Shown here: piece after piece, positions 1-9,128 of the stretch
How the letters are laid out: each line of letters begins with the position of its first letter
Numbering within the stretch: the stretch's first letter is position 1
Source of the DNA: Cohaesibacter intestini
Lineage (GTDB): Bacteria; Pseudomonadota; Alphaproteobacteria; Rhizobiales; Cohaesibacteraceae
Length of the DNA stretch: 64,000 nucleotides
Reading direction: 5' to 3'
NCBI RefSeq assembly: GCF_003324485.1
Contig: NZ_QODK01000004.1
Location: 62,001-126,000 of the forward strand
Translations under genes and position numbers: made by a program
Notes under the pieces: model-generated
Database searches by the model: none
Seen by the model: the letters and a program-made list of their open reading frames with translations, nothing else
What the model was told of the DNA's origin: nothing

Positions 1-366
1 ACCGCTGACCAGATCTGCGAACTCTGGATGAGCGTACAAGCAGACAGCTTGGGGCCATCGGTGCGGCTGGGTGAGGGATATGAGACCTTCTGGGCCTATA
101 TTCCGCATTTCATCCATTCCCCCTTCTATGTCTATGCCTATGCCTTCGGGGATTGTCTGGTCAACTCGCTCTATTCTGTCTATCAGGATAGCGACGAGAG
201 CTTTGTCCAGAAATATTTCGACATGCTGAGCGCAGGCGGCACCAAGCACCATTCAGAATTGCTCGCACCATTCGGGCTTGATGCAAAGGATCCGGACTTC
301 TGGTCAAAAGGCCTCTCGGTTGTCGAGGCGCTGATTGACGAGCTGGAAGCTCTGGAAGAGGCCTGA
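1..366 (+). CDS. M3 family oligoendopeptidase (PepF-like), C-terminal fragment
   Basis: This is the last 121 codons of a gene that begins before the window. The aromatic stretch PFYVYAYAFGDCLVNSLY, followed by a helical tail, is typical of the C-terminal helical domain of M3 zinc metallopeptidases of the oligoendopeptidase F group, which cleave short peptides in the cytoplasm. The HExxH zinc site lies upstream of the window and cannot be checked. The stop TGA is at 364-366. The next gene starts 48 bp downstream on the same strand, so the two may be co-transcribed. The family call rests only on this tail. Confidence 0.75.
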   Translation, partial: TADQICELWMSVQADSLGPSVRLGEGYETFWAYIPHFIHSPFYVYAYAFGDCLVNSLYSVYQDSDESFVQKYFDMLSAGGTKHHSELLAPFGLDAKDPDFWSKGLSVVEALIDELEALEEA

Positions 367-413
367 ACCTCTCTTTGCCCCGACAGGGTGTGACTGGCAG
401 GAAAGTGACTGTA

Positions 414-1889
414 ATGGCCGATCAGAAGACACCCGAACTGTCCCAATCCTCCGTCGCCCTTCCGGCGACGGATGGTCCGCGCGATGACGGGCCAGATGAC
501 ATACATGATGACGCTTACAACGATGCCAACCGGTTTGGCCGTCGGGTGAAACGTTATGCGCAGGTCAATACAGGAATGGGGGGATTTGTCGCGCGCGCGG
601 CCACATCGCGATTGTTTGGCCGTGGAGACAGCGATATCCAGCGCGAAGCCGCTGACCTTGCCAGGGTCATGGGGACACTTAAGGGGCCCTTGATGAAAGT
701 GGCGCAAATGCTGGCCACGGTGCCGGATGTTTTGCCACCTGAATATGCAGCAGAGCTGGCACAATTGCAGTCGGATGCGCCGCCAATGGGCTGGGCCTTC
801 ACCAAGCGGCGGATGCGATCCGAGTTGGGACCGGCCTGGCGCACGCGCTTTGCCTCCTTTAAGCATGAGCCCTCTGCTGCCGCCTCATTGGGGCAGGTGC
901 ATCGGGCCTTTCATCATGATGGCATCGAGCTTGCTTGCAAACTGCAATATCCCGATATGGCCTCGGCGGTGGAAGCCGATCTCAAGCAGCTGAAAATGGT
1001 CTTTGCCGTGCATCGCAGCATGCAAAGTGCAATTGATACCAGCGAGATCGCCAAGGAAATTGCCGAACGGGTGCGCGAAGAACTCGACTATGTGCGCGAG
1101 GCCTGGCACATGCATGTCTATCGCACGATTTTCAAGGATGAGCCGAGGGTGCGGGTGCCGCGCCTCTATGACGATCTGTCCAGTCCGCGTCTGTTGACGA
1201 TGGACTGGCTGCATGGCCGCAAGCTGCTGGACTACAAGCAGCATTCGCAGGAAGACCGTAACTTCCTGACCCGTGTCATGTTTCATGCCTGGTGGTACCC
1301 GTTCGCCCATCATGGGGTGATTCACGGGGATCCGCATCTGGGCAACTACACCGCCTTTGAAGAGGATGGTCGGGTTGCCGGGATCAATCTGTTTGACTAT
1401 GGCTGCGTTCGCATCTTCTCACCGCGTTTTGTGCAAGGGGTGGTGGATCTGTATCACGGGCTTGGCAAGGATGATCGTGACCAGATCGTTCATGCCTATG
1501 AATGCTGGGGTTTTTCCAATCTGAGCAACGAGCTGGTTGATGCGCTCAATGTCTGGGCGCGGTTCATTTACGGTCCGTTGCTTGATGATCGGGTGCGCAC
1601 GATCGCTGACGGGGTCAGTCCGGCCGAATATGGCCGCAAGCAGGCCTTCAAGGTGCATCAGGAATTCAAGCGCCTTGGTCCTGTGACGGTGCCACGGGAA
1701 TTTGTCTTCATGGATCGGGCCGCCATCGGTCTTGGCGGGGTGTTTCTGCATCTTGGTGCCGAGCTGAACTTCTATGAGATGTTTAACCAACAGATCGAGG
1801 ATTTCAGTCAGGACCGGGTGTTGGCGGCACGACGCCTTTTGCCTGCTGCGCCGGGGGACATTGACCCTAGCTTTGGCGCTGAGGCATGA
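414..1889 (+). CDS. ABC1/AarF/UbiB family atypical kinase
   Basis: This 491-residue protein belongs to the ABC1 (UbiB/Coq8-like) atypical kinases, several of which support ubiquinone synthesis by a poorly defined ATPase activity. Visible marks are the alanine-rich nucleotide loop AAASLGQVHRA (about residue 155), the VAIK-type lysine in ACKLQYPDM, the catalytic HGDPHLGNY (about 305) and the metal-binding FDYG (about 328). The family's N-terminal KxGQ motif reads KVAQ (about 95-98), so the glycine is replaced by alanine. I chose the ATG at 414, which follows AGGAAAG; an in-frame TTG at 375 would add 13 residues but lacks a better site. The cytochrome oxidase subunit gene follows, consistent with a respiratory role, but this is inference. 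Confidence 0.85.
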   Translation: MADQKTPELSQSSVALPATDGPRDDGPDDIHDDAYNDANRFGRRVKRYAQVNTGMGGFVARAATSRLFGRGDSDIQREAADLARVMGTLKGPLMKVAQMLATVPDVLPPEYAAELAQLQSDAPPMGWAFTKRRMRSELGPAWRTRFASFKHEPSAAASLGQVHRAFHHDGIELACKLQYPDMASAVEADLKQLKMVFAVHRSMQSAIDTSEIAKEIAERVREELDYVREAWHMHVYRTIFKDEPRVRVPRLYDDLSSPRLLTMDWLHGRKLLDYKQHSQEDRNFLTRVMFHAWWYPFAHHGVIHGDPHLGNYTAFEEDGRVAGINLFDYGCVRIFSPRFVQGVVDLYHGLGKDDRDQIVHAYECWGFSNLSNELVDALNVWARFIYGPLLDDRVRTIADGVSPAEYGRKQAFKVHQEFKRLGPVTVPREFVFMDRAAIGLGGVFLHLGAELNFYEMFNQQIEDFSQDRVLAARRLLPAAPGDIDPSFGAEA

Positions 1890-2003
1890 GCCTTTCGACT
1901 TCTGGCGGGGATGGCGGGAGGACGGATTGCCATTCCTTTTCTGCTGCGCTATGTTGTCGCAGAGAAAATGCTTAGCCGCCCCGGGCGGTATGAGGAGGGA
2001 CCC

Positions 2004-2138
2004 ATGAGCAAAGAACTCAATCCGGTTATGGATTATGAAGAGCATGAAAAGACCTATGATCTGTTCATTGCCCTTTTCCAGTATGGCACCATTGGCTGTC
2101 TTCTGGTGGTCGCTTTTATGGCCATTTTCCTGCTGTAA
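2004..2138 (+). CDS. aa3-type cytochrome c oxidase subunit IV (small bacterial type)
   Basis: A 44-residue protein with the signature of the small alphaproteobacterial subunit IV of aa3 oxidase: a short soluble start containing MDYEEHEKTYDLF, then one membrane helix (about residues 22-43, GTIGCLLVVAFMAIFLL). In the Paracoccus-type oxidase this subunit packs as a single helix against the core and is not catalytic. The start is set by a strong GAGGAGGGA nine bases upstream of the ATG at 2004; the open frame continues further upstream, but without a ribosome site. It lies 114 bp after the ABC1 kinase gene and is followed at once by a bidirectional terminator. Confidence 0.85.
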   Translation: MSKELNPVMDYEEHEKTYDLFIALFQYGTIGCLLVVAFMAIFLL

Positions 2139-2166
2139 GCCAGCAGGTTTTCAGTCAAGCCAAAAC

Positions 2167-2197
2167 AAAAAGCGCGCCCGAAAGGCACGCTTTTTTT
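2167..2197. terminator. Bidirectional Rho-independent terminator
   Basis: The stem AAAGCGcGCC / GGCaCGCTTT with a CGAAA loop is followed by a T-run on the plus strand, and on the minus strand by TTTTTG. It separates the converging cytochrome oxidase subunit and TPR lipoprotein genes. Confidence 0.85.
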
Positions 2198-2225
2198 GTC
2201 TCTGTTCTGTTTCCTGTCCGCTTGA

Positions 2226-3068
2226 TCAAGCTTTGCTTTGGGACCGTAGCTTGCGGGTGCGATTCATGCCGTTGGTTGCCGGGCTGTAATTGGGATTGAT
2301 GATCCGGGCACGGGAATAGGAATCAAACGCTTTGGAATAGTTGCCGACCTTTTCCAGCGCGATGCCCTGATTGGTCCAGGCGCGATAATTGTCGCGGTCG
2401 ATCTTGACGGCATTCGAGAAATCGCCAAGGGCACCCTTGATGTCATTTTGCACCAGATAGGAAATGCCACGGGAGTTGAAGGCTTCCGGGTTGGAGGCAT
2501 CCAGGCTGAGGGCAAAGGTAAAGTCTTCGATGGCCTGGGAATGGTTGCGCTGCTGCTGGAAGATCAGGCCGCGATGATAATAGGCGCGCGGGTCACGGGT
2601 CTGGGCAGCGATTGCCTGATTGTAATCGGAAATCGAGCGGTTGGCGTCGCCATTCTGGCGATAGATGTCACCGCGCCCAATGAGGGCCACGTCATAGGTC
2701 GGGACCAGTGCGATGGCGCGGTTATAGTCGGCCAGTGCAGAGGATAGATCGCCCATCTTCTTGTAGACCAGCGCACGGTTGGCATAGGCCTGATGGAAGT
2801 TGGGATTGAGCGAAATGGCACGACTGTAATCCTGCAAGGCCAAATCAAACTGACGCGAGCGTCCATAGGCGGTGCCGCGAATATTGTAGGCATTGGCGTC
2901 GGACGGATTTTCGGCAATCACCTGATTGAGGGAGGCGATGTTGTCGGCTGCCCCTGCATTGCGGTCAAAATCCTGACCCGTCTCCAAGCCAGTGGTCTGG
3001 CATGCTGCCAAACCCAATGAAAGACCTGCGATCAGGAAAAGCTGCTTGAAGTGGCAGATGCGAACCAT
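2226..3068 (-). CDS. TPR-repeat lipoprotein (NlpI-like)
   Basis: A 280-residue secreted protein. From the ATG at 3068 it begins with a short basic stretch and a hydrophobic segment ending in the lipobox LAAC, with the acylated cysteine near residue 23. About six tetratricopeptide repeats follow (roughly residues 50-265), each with the usual spaced A/G/Y/P pattern, for example NAYNIRGTAYGRSRQFDLAL and ending ..AISLNPNF. Such proteins are scaffolds on the inner face of the outer membrane or on the periplasmic face of the inner membrane; NlpI binds peptidoglycan hydrolases and proteases. The frame is open to 3188, but an upstream start would put 40 residues in front of the signal peptide. No partner gene is adjacent, so the specific role is unknown. 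Confidence 0.8.
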   Translation of the reverse strand: MVRICHFKQLFLIAGLSLGLAACQTTGLETGQDFDRNAGAADNIASLNQVIAENPSDANAYNIRGTAYGRSRQFDLALQDYSRAISLNPNFHQAYANRALVYKKMGDLSSALADYNRAIALVPTYDVALIGRGDIYRQNGDANRSISDYNQAIAAQTRDPRAYYHRGLIFQQQRNHSQAIEDFTFALSLDASNPEAFNSRGISYLVQNDIKGALGDFSNAVKIDRDNYRAWTNQGIALEKVGNYSKAFDSYSRARIINPNYSPATNGMNRTRKLRSQSKA

Positions 3069-3529
3069 ATTGACAAACCCCGTCGGACGTTCCGGCGCGC
3101 CATTCGGGCGCTTTTGACTGTGAATTTCACCTTTTGACAGAATAAACTGGCCAAAATTTGTCAGCCGGATATGTGTGGCATGGTGCAACGCATAAATGCG
3201 TGCATATCCATTCCTATGTCAAACGGCTTCGCTTTCAATGCGGCCATTTGCACGGATGTGTCAAGACATAAGTGAACGCAAACAGATGTTATCAGGCCCC
3301 GGATTTCGGGACCTGACCAACATCAGCGAACTTTGACACAGAGTCACATTGTCTAGCCTTGGAGAAAGGCTGTCTCTGCGCCCGAGCCGACATGCATCGC
3401 ACAAAGCAATGCATCATCCCGAAGCGGGACGGAGTCATGCTGTGAAGGGCGCAAAGTGGTATGGTCTAGCTATCGGAGGGTCAGCCTGTTACGGGCCGCA
3501 TTTAAAGGCGGCCTGAGGCGACACGATCC
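3069..3529. other. Intergenic region with nested inverted repeats
   Basis: This lies between the TPR lipoprotein gene and rpsU. It should hold the lipoprotein promoter, but I see no convincing -35/-10 pair. Two structures stand out: a nested inverted-repeat element at 3258-3339 (reported as a finding), and a hairpin GGCCGC/GCGGCC just after rpsU (about 3494-3513) without a T-run. No open frame with a plausible start was found. Confidence 0.4.
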
Positions 3530-3757
3530 TTAGCGACCACGGCCTTTGGAAGGAATCAGACCTTCGCGCTGAAGACGCTTGCGAGCCAGCTTACGGGCAC
3601 GACGAATGGCTTCAGCCTTTTCTCTGGCCTTCTTCTCAGAAGGTTTTTCATAGAAGTTCCGCATTTTCATTTCACGGAACACGCCTTCGCGCTGGAGTTT
3701 CTTTTTCAGCGCCTTCAAGGCTTGATCAACATTGTTATCGCGGACGAGTACCTGCAC
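3530..3757 (-). CDS. rpsU: 30S ribosomal protein S21
   Basis: A 75-residue basic protein matching S21 along its length: N-terminal [18 protein letters not shown], the conserved [20 protein letters not shown], and a lysine/arginine-rich tail. S21 joins the small subunit late and helps mRNA base-pair with the anti-Shine-Dalgarno region. The start is GTG at 3755-3757, placed by AAGGA seven bases upstream; no ATG fits. It is probably transcribed alone: purK reads in the same direction but ends 156 bp upstream. Confidence 0.95.
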   Translation of the reverse strand: MQVLVRDNNVDQALKALKKKLQREGVFREMKMRNFYEKPSEKKAREKAEAIRRARKLARKRLQREGLIPSKGRGR

Positions 3758-3913
3758 GCGTCAATCCTTAAGTTCGTGATGTCTGGATTTTCGAAAAAAA
3801 ATCGGCCACCGCCTTGGCAGCGACCGAAACTTTGGGGCGTTCTATCAGACCGGCAGTGGCTTGTCTATATCCAAGGGGCCGGTTTTGACGAAAAACTGCT
3901 AAAAAGTTGCCTT

Positions 3914-4996
3914 TCAAGCGGCATCAATCGGGGAAATCACGTTGATATGACCCATCTTGCGGCCATCCCGGGTCTCCGATTTGCCGTAGGAATGGAAGGC
4001 GGTTGAAGGTTCGGAAAGATGGCTTTGTTGTGCATGGATATCGTCACCAATCAGATTGGTCATGACGCAGTTGCTGTGGCGTTTGGTGGTGCCAAGAGGC
4101 CAGCCCGCAACGGCGCGGATATGCTGTTCAAACTGCGAAACAAGGCAGGCGCTTTCGGTCCAGTGGCCGGAATTGTGAACCCGTGGTGCCATTTCATTGG
4201 CGACGAGCCGCTGGTCATGCCCTTCGGGCAGCAAAAACAGCTCCACCGCCAGCACGCCAACATAATTCAGCTTGTCGGCAACCTTCTCACCAATGGCTCT
4301 GGCCTCAGCTGCGATAGAATCGCTGATGGCTGCTGGCACCGTGGTGGTGTGGAGGATCTGATTCTGATGGACATTCTCGGCAATATCGTAGGAAACAATC
4401 TGGCCCTGCTCATTGCGGGCGGCAATGACCGAGATTTCCCGCTCGAATGGCACGAAGGCTTCAAGAATCGCCGGTTGGTTGCCGATAATATCAAGAGCCG
4501 TTCTGACATCCTCTTCGCTCTTCAGGAAAACCTGTCCCTTGCCATCATAGCCGAAGCGGCGGGTTTTCAAGAGTGCTGGCAGGCCAAGGGCCTTTACGCC
4601 CGCTTCCAGATCCTGCTGGCTGGCCACATCGTGGTAACCGGCGGTCGGAATGCCTATGTCATTAAAGAAGGTTTTCTCAATCAAACGGTCTTGAGAGGTG
4701 CGCAGCACATTGTCGCCGGGCAGGACGGGGAGGCGGGACTTGAGGAACTCGACGGTCGGGGCCGGGATGTTCTCGAATTCGTAGGTCACCCGTTTGACCG
4801 ACTTGGCGAAGGCCTCAAGGGCGGCTTCGTCCTCATAATCGGCACAGGTGTGAAAGGCAGTCACGTCAAAGGCCGGGCTGTTGGGGTCCGGGCAATAGAT
4901 GTGGGTCTTGAGGCCAATTTTGCTGGCGGCAAGCGCCATCATTCGGCCAAGCTGACCGCCCCCCAGAATGCCGATTGTATCACCCGGTTGCAGCAT
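3914..4996 (-). CDS. purK: N5-carboxyaminoimidazole ribonucleotide synthase
   Basis: A 360-residue ATP-grasp enzyme that makes N5-carboxy-AIR from AIR, bicarbonate and ATP in purine synthesis. The N-terminal GILGGGQLGRMMALAA (residues 9-24) is diagnostic of PurK. The central TYEFENIPAPTVEFL and the ATP-grasp segment KTRRFGYDGKGQ, then NEMAPRVHNSGHWT, are all present. Length is normal for the family. It lies 44 bp downstream of purE on the same strand, the usual purE-purK operon order in this group. No frameshift or missing motif was seen. Confidence 0.96.
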   Translation of the reverse strand: MLQPGDTIGILGGGQLGRMMALAASKIGLKTHIYCPDPNSPAFDVTAFHTCADYEDEAALEAFAKSVKRVTYEFENIPAPTVEFLKSRLPVLPGDNVLRTSQDRLIEKTFFNDIGIPTAGYHDVASQQDLEAGVKALGLPALLKTRRFGYDGKGQVFLKSEEDVRTALDIIGNQPAILEAFVPFEREISVIAARNEQGQIVSYDIAENVHQNQILHTTTVPAAISDSIAAEARAIGEKVADKLNYVGVLAVELFLLPEGHDQRLVANEMAPRVHNSGHWTESACLVSQFEQHIRAVAGWPLGTTKRHSNCVMTNLIGDDIHAQQSHLSEPSTAFHSYGKSETRDGRKMGHINVISPIDAA

Positions 4997-5040
4997 ATGT
5001 GCCTCTTATTGTTTATTGCCGTTTCGGTTTGGTTTGAATC

Positions 5041-5553
5041 TCATGCGTCTTCGTCGACAGGTTCCAGTGCGATGGCGTCGGACTGGGCCTGACGCCAGGC
5101 GTCAAGGCGCTCGGCCAGTGCATCGTCGGTGGTCGCCAGAATGGCGGCGGCCATCAGGCCCGCATTGACTGCGCCCGCCCGGCCAATGGCCAGCGTACCA
5201 ACCGGAATGCCCGCTGGCATCTGAACGATGGAGAGCAGGGAATCCTGTCCGCTCAAAGCGCGAGACTGGACCGGTACGCCAAGGACTGGCAGGGGTGTCA
5301 TGGACGCCGTCATGCCGGGCAAATGGGCTGCGCCACCAGCCCCTGCGATGATGACCTTGAAGCCGTCTTTCTTGGCTGACTTGGCAAAGTCGGCCATGCG
5401 GTCGGGCGTGCGGTGGGCCGAAATGATCTTGGCCTCATAGCCCACACCGAGGGCGTCGAGAATCTCAGCGGCGTTGCGCATAGTGGGCCAATCGGATTGA
5501 CTGCCCATGATGATGGCGACAGGGGATGCGGCGTTGGTTCCGGCGTTCGACAT
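5041..5553 (-). CDS. purE: N5-carboxyaminoimidazole ribonucleotide mutase
   Basis: A 170-residue class I PurE that moves the carboxylate of N5-CAIR to carbon 4, giving CAIR. The motifs GSQSDWPTM (about residue 18), SAHRTPDRM (about 46) with the catalytic histidine, and [11 protein letters not shown] are intact. It is the first gene of a purE-purK operon. The C-terminal extension after LDAWRQAQ is short and acidic, which is common. The protein is expected to act as a cytoplasmic octamer. Confidence 0.96.
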   Translation of the reverse strand: MSNAGTNAASPVAIIMGSQSDWPTMRNAAEILDALGVGYEAKIISAHRTPDRMADFAKSAKKDGFKVIIAGAGGAAHLPGMTASMTPLPVLGVPVQSRALSGQDSLLSIVQMPAGIPVGTLAIGRAGAVNAGLMAAAILATTDDALAERLDAWRQAQSDAIALEPVDEDA

Positions 5554-5754
5554 GGTCAGATCCTTCTTGCAGACCTCAATAATGTGTCTGCCCGACTTCT
5601 GTGGGCCTTAGAAAGCGCGGAGTATAGCCAACTTGGCGTGTGGGACAAGCTGCAAGTTGTGCGCGATCAGGCTGGCATTGCTGCCGAAATGGCGTCACAG
5701 GGTATGGTTCTGGGTAGGGCTCTGGGCATCGTTCTGGACATGGTTGTGTCCGGA

Positions 5755-5961
5755 TCAGGCGATAATATCGGGAAACAGCATATTCTCAAGACGCTGGATG
5801 TCGTCCTTCAAAGACAGCTTTTTCTTTTTCATGCGCTGGATGGGCAGGGCGTTGCCGCCGGGGCGCTCCTCCAATGCCTGAATGGCTAGATCTAGATCGG
5901 AATGTTCTGTTTTCAGCAGCGCTAGAGCGGCGCGAATTTCTTGTTCTTTTTCAGGGGTCAT
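5755..5961 (-). CDS. YdcH family protein (DUF465)
   Basis: A 68-residue, highly charged helical protein with the DUF465 pattern: LLKTEHSDLDLAIQALEE, then LPIQRMKKKKLSLKDDIQ and an ending PDIIA. The family is small, predicted to be a helical hairpin or coiled coil, and has no assigned function. It is divergently oriented to a second DUF465 gene 215 bp away (6177-6347), so the two share one upstream region. No other partner is adjacent. Confidence 0.85.
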   Translation of the reverse strand: MTPEKEQEIRAALALLKTEHSDLDLAIQALEERPGGNALPIQRMKKKKLSLKDDIQRLENMLFPDIIA

Positions 5962-6176
5962 AATAGTTGGGCCGATCTAATAAATGGTTGTAAATTCAAT
6001 ACATTATCGGGACCTTTTTTGCAAGGCCTTGATTCTGTTCAGAGTGTTTTAACTGTCCAATTGCAAGCCCTTCAAAAGATGCAAAAAGACAGCCTATTCA
6101 GGCCCGATTTCAGTCGACAGGCTGTAACATCTATGTCACAATTACCATGTCTCAATCGAACCTATGGAGGACTTAT

Positions 6177-6347
6177 ATGTCGTTAGATGCACGTATCCAG
6201 GAGCTGCAACGCAAGCATGACGAACTGGATAAGGAAATTGAACAAGCATTTACCCATCCTTCCATTGACGACCTTGACCTCGCCGATATGAAGCGCAAAA
6301 AGCTGCAAATGCGCGATGAAATCGAACAGTTGAAAGCTGCTAGCTGA
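6177..6347 (+). CDS. YdcH family protein (DUF465), second copy
   Basis: A 56-residue DUF465 protein: RIQELQRKHDELDKEIEQA followed by DLADMKRKKLQMRDEIEQL. It resembles the divergent neighbour at 5755-5961 but lacks its C-terminal PDIIA. The start at 6177 is placed by GGAGG eight bases upstream; an in-frame ATG at 6147 is possible but has no good ribosome site. It is followed by a clear terminator, so it is a monocistronic gene. Function is unknown for the whole family. Confidence 0.85.
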   Translation: MSLDARIQELQRKHDELDKEIEQAFTHPSIDDLDLADMKRKKLQMRDEIEQLKAAS

Positions 6348-6371
6348 CCCTGTCGCTCAGTTTGAATGTTG

Positions 6372-6401
6372 AAGCCGCGGAAAGTGCCCGCGGCTTTTTT
6401 G
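6372..6401 (+). terminator. Rho-independent terminator
   Basis: The stem GCCGCGG / CCGCGGC with loop AAAGTGC is followed by six T residues, 25 bp after the DUF465 stop. Confidence 0.88.
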
Positions 6402-6467
6402 TTGCCTGATTTCCTTGCGGGCTGATTTCGGGGCAAAGCCCACAGATGTGGGCCATGCCATACCGCA

Positions 6468-8096
6468 TCATAGATGTTTGGCCTTGCTGCGCAGGCGGAA
6501 TTTCTGGATTTTACCGGTTGAGGTGCGCGGCAGTTCCTCGAAAATGATGGTTTTCGGCGCTTTGAAGTGGGCCAGATGTTCCCGACACCACTCGATCAGC
6601 TCGCCCTCGCTCGCCTCATGCCCTTCGCTCAGCTCGACAAAGGCGCACGGCGTTTCGCCCCACTTATCATCGGGACGAGCCACGACTGCGGCGGCTTCCA
6701 CTGCGGGATGTTTATAGAGGGCATCTTCCACCTCGATGGATGAAATATTTTCGCCACCGGAAATGATGATGTCTTTGGAGCGGTCGCGCAGCTGGATATA
6801 GCCGTCCGGGTGCATCACGGCGAGATCTCCGGAATGGAACCAGTCATCATAGAAAGCCTGATTGGTGGCACCCTCATTCTTGAAATAGCCCTTCATGACG
6901 ATGTTGCCGCGGAACATCACCTCACCGATGGTTTCGCCGTCCGAGGGGACAGGCTCCATCGTGTTGGGATTGAGGACCGCAAGGCCTTCTAAGGCCGGAT
7001 AGCGCACCCCCTGTCGGGCTTTCTTTCTGGCCTGATCTGCCGGGTTCATATCGTCCCACTCCGGCTTCCATTCATTGACCACCGAAGGGCCGTAGGTTTC
7101 GGTCAGGCCGTAGACATGGGTGACCGCAAAGCCAGCCTCGGCCATGCCCGCCAGCACGGACTCGGGCGGTGGCGCAGCGGCTGTGATGAAGTCCACCTTG
7201 TGCGGCAGGTCGCGCTTTTCATGGGCCGGAGCGTTCAACAAAGTCGACATGACGATCGGCGCACCACACAGATGGGTGACGCCTTCCTCGGCGATGGCAT
7301 CATAGATCGGTTTGGCGCGCACCGAGCGGAGGCAAATATGGGTGCCTGCAACCACTGAAATGGACCATGGGAAGCACCAGCCGTTGCAGTGGAACATCGG
7401 CAGGGTCCAGAGATAGACCGGATGTTTGGCGAGACCGGCGGAGATGATGTTGGCATAGCCCATCAGATAGGCGCCGCGATGGTGATAGACCACGCCCTTG
7501 GGGTCACCGGTGGTGCCAGAGGTGTAATTCAGTGCAATCGCGTCCCATTCATCCTGAACACCGGGCCATTTGAAATTGGGATTGCCTTCGGTGATCAGAT
7601 TTTCATATTCCAACTCGCCCAGATAGAGGCCCTGCTGGGGATGCTGTGGATCTTCATATTGAACGATGATCGGGTCAACACCTGCCAGTTCAATCGCTTC
7701 CTTCATCACATCGGCAAATTCGGTGTCGATCACCACCACCTTGCTTTGAGCATGTTCGAGCTGGAAGGCGATGATGGCTGCATCAAGACGGGTGTTGATG
7801 GTGTGAATGACACCGCCAAACATCGGCACCGCATAATGCAGCTCGAGCATCGAGGGGACGTTGGGCAGCATGATTGAAACAACATCACCAGCGCGCAGAC
7901 CACGGTGCATCAAGGCCGAACCGAGCTGGCGGCAGCGGCGATAAAAATCGGCATAATTTGTGCGGTCGCTGCCATAGACCCAGGCCGTATGATCGGGGTG
8001 GGTGGTTGCGGCGCGTTCGAGGAAGGTGATCGGGGAGAGCGGCACATAATTGGCAGGCATCTTGTCCAGATGCTGCGAGAATGGATTGTTCGTCAT
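6468..8096 (-). CDS. Acyl-CoA synthetase, AMP-forming (DmdB-like/medium-long chain)
   Basis: A 542-residue ANL-superfamily ligase that would activate a carboxylic acid to its acyl-CoA through an acyl-adenylate. The P-loop NYTSGTTGDPKGV lies near residue 190, the A5 motif YGLTETYG near 335, the A7/A8 region WFHSGDLAVMHPDGYIQLRD about 420, and the A10 lysine in STGKIQKF near the C-terminus. Overall style, including the start NYVPLSPITFLERAA, matches the group containing methylmercaptopropionate-CoA ligase (DmdB) and medium-chain acyl-CoA ligases. The substrate cannot be told from sequence alone. It is transcribed alone, converging on the DUF465 gene. Confidence 0.88.
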   Translation of the reverse strand: MTNNPFSQHLDKMPANYVPLSPITFLERAATTHPDHTAWVYGSDRTNYADFYRRCRQLGSALMHRGLRAGDVVSIMLPNVPSMLELHYAVPMFGGVIHTINTRLDAAIIAFQLEHAQSKVVVIDTEFADVMKEAIELAGVDPIIVQYEDPQHPQQGLYLGELEYENLITEGNPNFKWPGVQDEWDAIALNYTSGTTGDPKGVVYHHRGAYLMGYANIISAGLAKHPVYLWTLPMFHCNGWCFPWSISVVAGTHICLRSVRAKPIYDAIAEEGVTHLCGAPIVMSTLLNAPAHEKRDLPHKVDFITAAAPPPESVLAGMAEAGFAVTHVYGLTETYGPSVVNEWKPEWDDMNPADQARKKARQGVRYPALEGLAVLNPNTMEPVPSDGETIGEVMFRGNIVMKGYFKNEGATNQAFYDDWFHSGDLAVMHPDGYIQLRDRSKDIIISGGENISSIEVEDALYKHPAVEAAAVVARPDDKWGETPCAFVELSEGHEASEGELIEWCREHLAHFKAPKTIIFEELPRTSTGKIQKFRLRSKAKHL

Positions 8097-8372
8097 GATC
8101 GCCTCCCTGTTTGTCGTCCTGATATGCAGGCCAATGTCTCTAGTCCCTGCTGCCAGCCAATGTGAGCTGCTATGTTTGTGACTGAACGCCGAACGGGTGG
8201 TGGACTTGGCCCTCCCATTGTCGCTTCAGTCGGACAGGGGTCGACTCCTGTCCTCGCATGTTACGTGCTTTCCTTTATCAAAGCGAAGGATACGGTTTTA
8301 TTCAATTGGAAATTCGACTTGAAAGCGGGCCTGTTGATGGAATCGGGGCTTTGGCACAAGGGCGTCCGGCGC

Positions 8373-9128
8373 CTAGAACAGGGACAGGACCCCATCATAG
8401 CAAAGCTTGATCGAGACAAGCAGCATTGCGCCATAGGCCAGCTTGTAGAAGAGATTCTGATCGAGGGCACGGACCAGCAGGACGCCGATTCCCACCCCGA
8501 TAGGGGCCAGTGGCAGCAAGGTGAGTGTGGTCGTGAGATTTTCGCGGCTGAACTGACCAAGGGCGAAATAGGGGATCAGTTTGACCAGATTGGTGATGGC
8601 GAAAAAATAGACCATGGTCGCGGCGAACTGGATCGGCGGCAGACGCATCGGCAAGGCATAGATCTGATAGGGCGGATTGCCCGCATGGGCAATGAAACTG
8701 GTAAAGCCCGTCAGCGTGCCCCAAATGGCAGCGGACACAGTGCCGCCCGGTTTGCCGTCTTTTGGTTGGCGCGCCAAAAAGAAATAGTTCAGCACAAAGC
8801 CAAGAGCGACAAGCCCCAGTGCAAGGCGGATCACCTCTTCATTCATTTTGTCAGCCAGCAGCCAGCCAAGCCCGACACCGCAAATGGCAAAGGGCAGCAT
8901 ATGGGTCAGGATATGCCGGTTGGCCTTGCCACGATAAACCACCAATCCGATCAGATCCATGCTGACCAGAATCGGCAGCATGATCGCCGCTGCCGTCACC
9001 GGATCAATCACCAGAGCGGCGATCGGCACGCTGAGCATGCCAAGTGGGCTGCAAAATCCCCCCTTGGCGATGCCGGTGATGAGAATGGCTGGCACGGCGA
9101 GATAATAGAAGGTTGGATCGGCAATCAT
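8373..9128 (-). CDS. TauE/SafE family sulfite/anion exporter permease
   Basis: A 251-residue integral membrane protein with about eight hydrophobic helices in two halves. The TauE/SafE signature is in the N-terminal half (ITGIAKGGFCSPLGML) and is echoed in the second half (LTGFTSFIAHAGNPPYQIY). The family moves sulfite, sulfoacetate or other small organic anions across the inner membrane. No sulfur-metabolism gene is adjacent, so the substrate is open. It is divergent from prpE across a 292-bp gap. Confidence 0.88.
   Translation of the reverse strand: MIADPTFYYLAVPAILITGIAKGGFCSPLGMLSVPIAALVIDPVTAAAIMLPILVSMDLIGLVVYRGKANRHILTHMLPFAICGVGLGWLLADKMNEEVIRLALGLVALGFVLNYFFLARQPKDGKPGGTVSAAIWGTLTGFTSFIAHAGNPPYQIYALPMRLPPIQFAATMVYFFAITNLVKLIPYFALGQFSRENLTTTLTLLPLAPIGVGIGVLLVRALDQNLFYKLAYGAMLLVSIKLCYDGVLSLF

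Noticed and set aside
4019-5092. Long open frame opposite purK (357 codons)
   Set aside because: Antisense shadow of purK; no independent evidence of coding.
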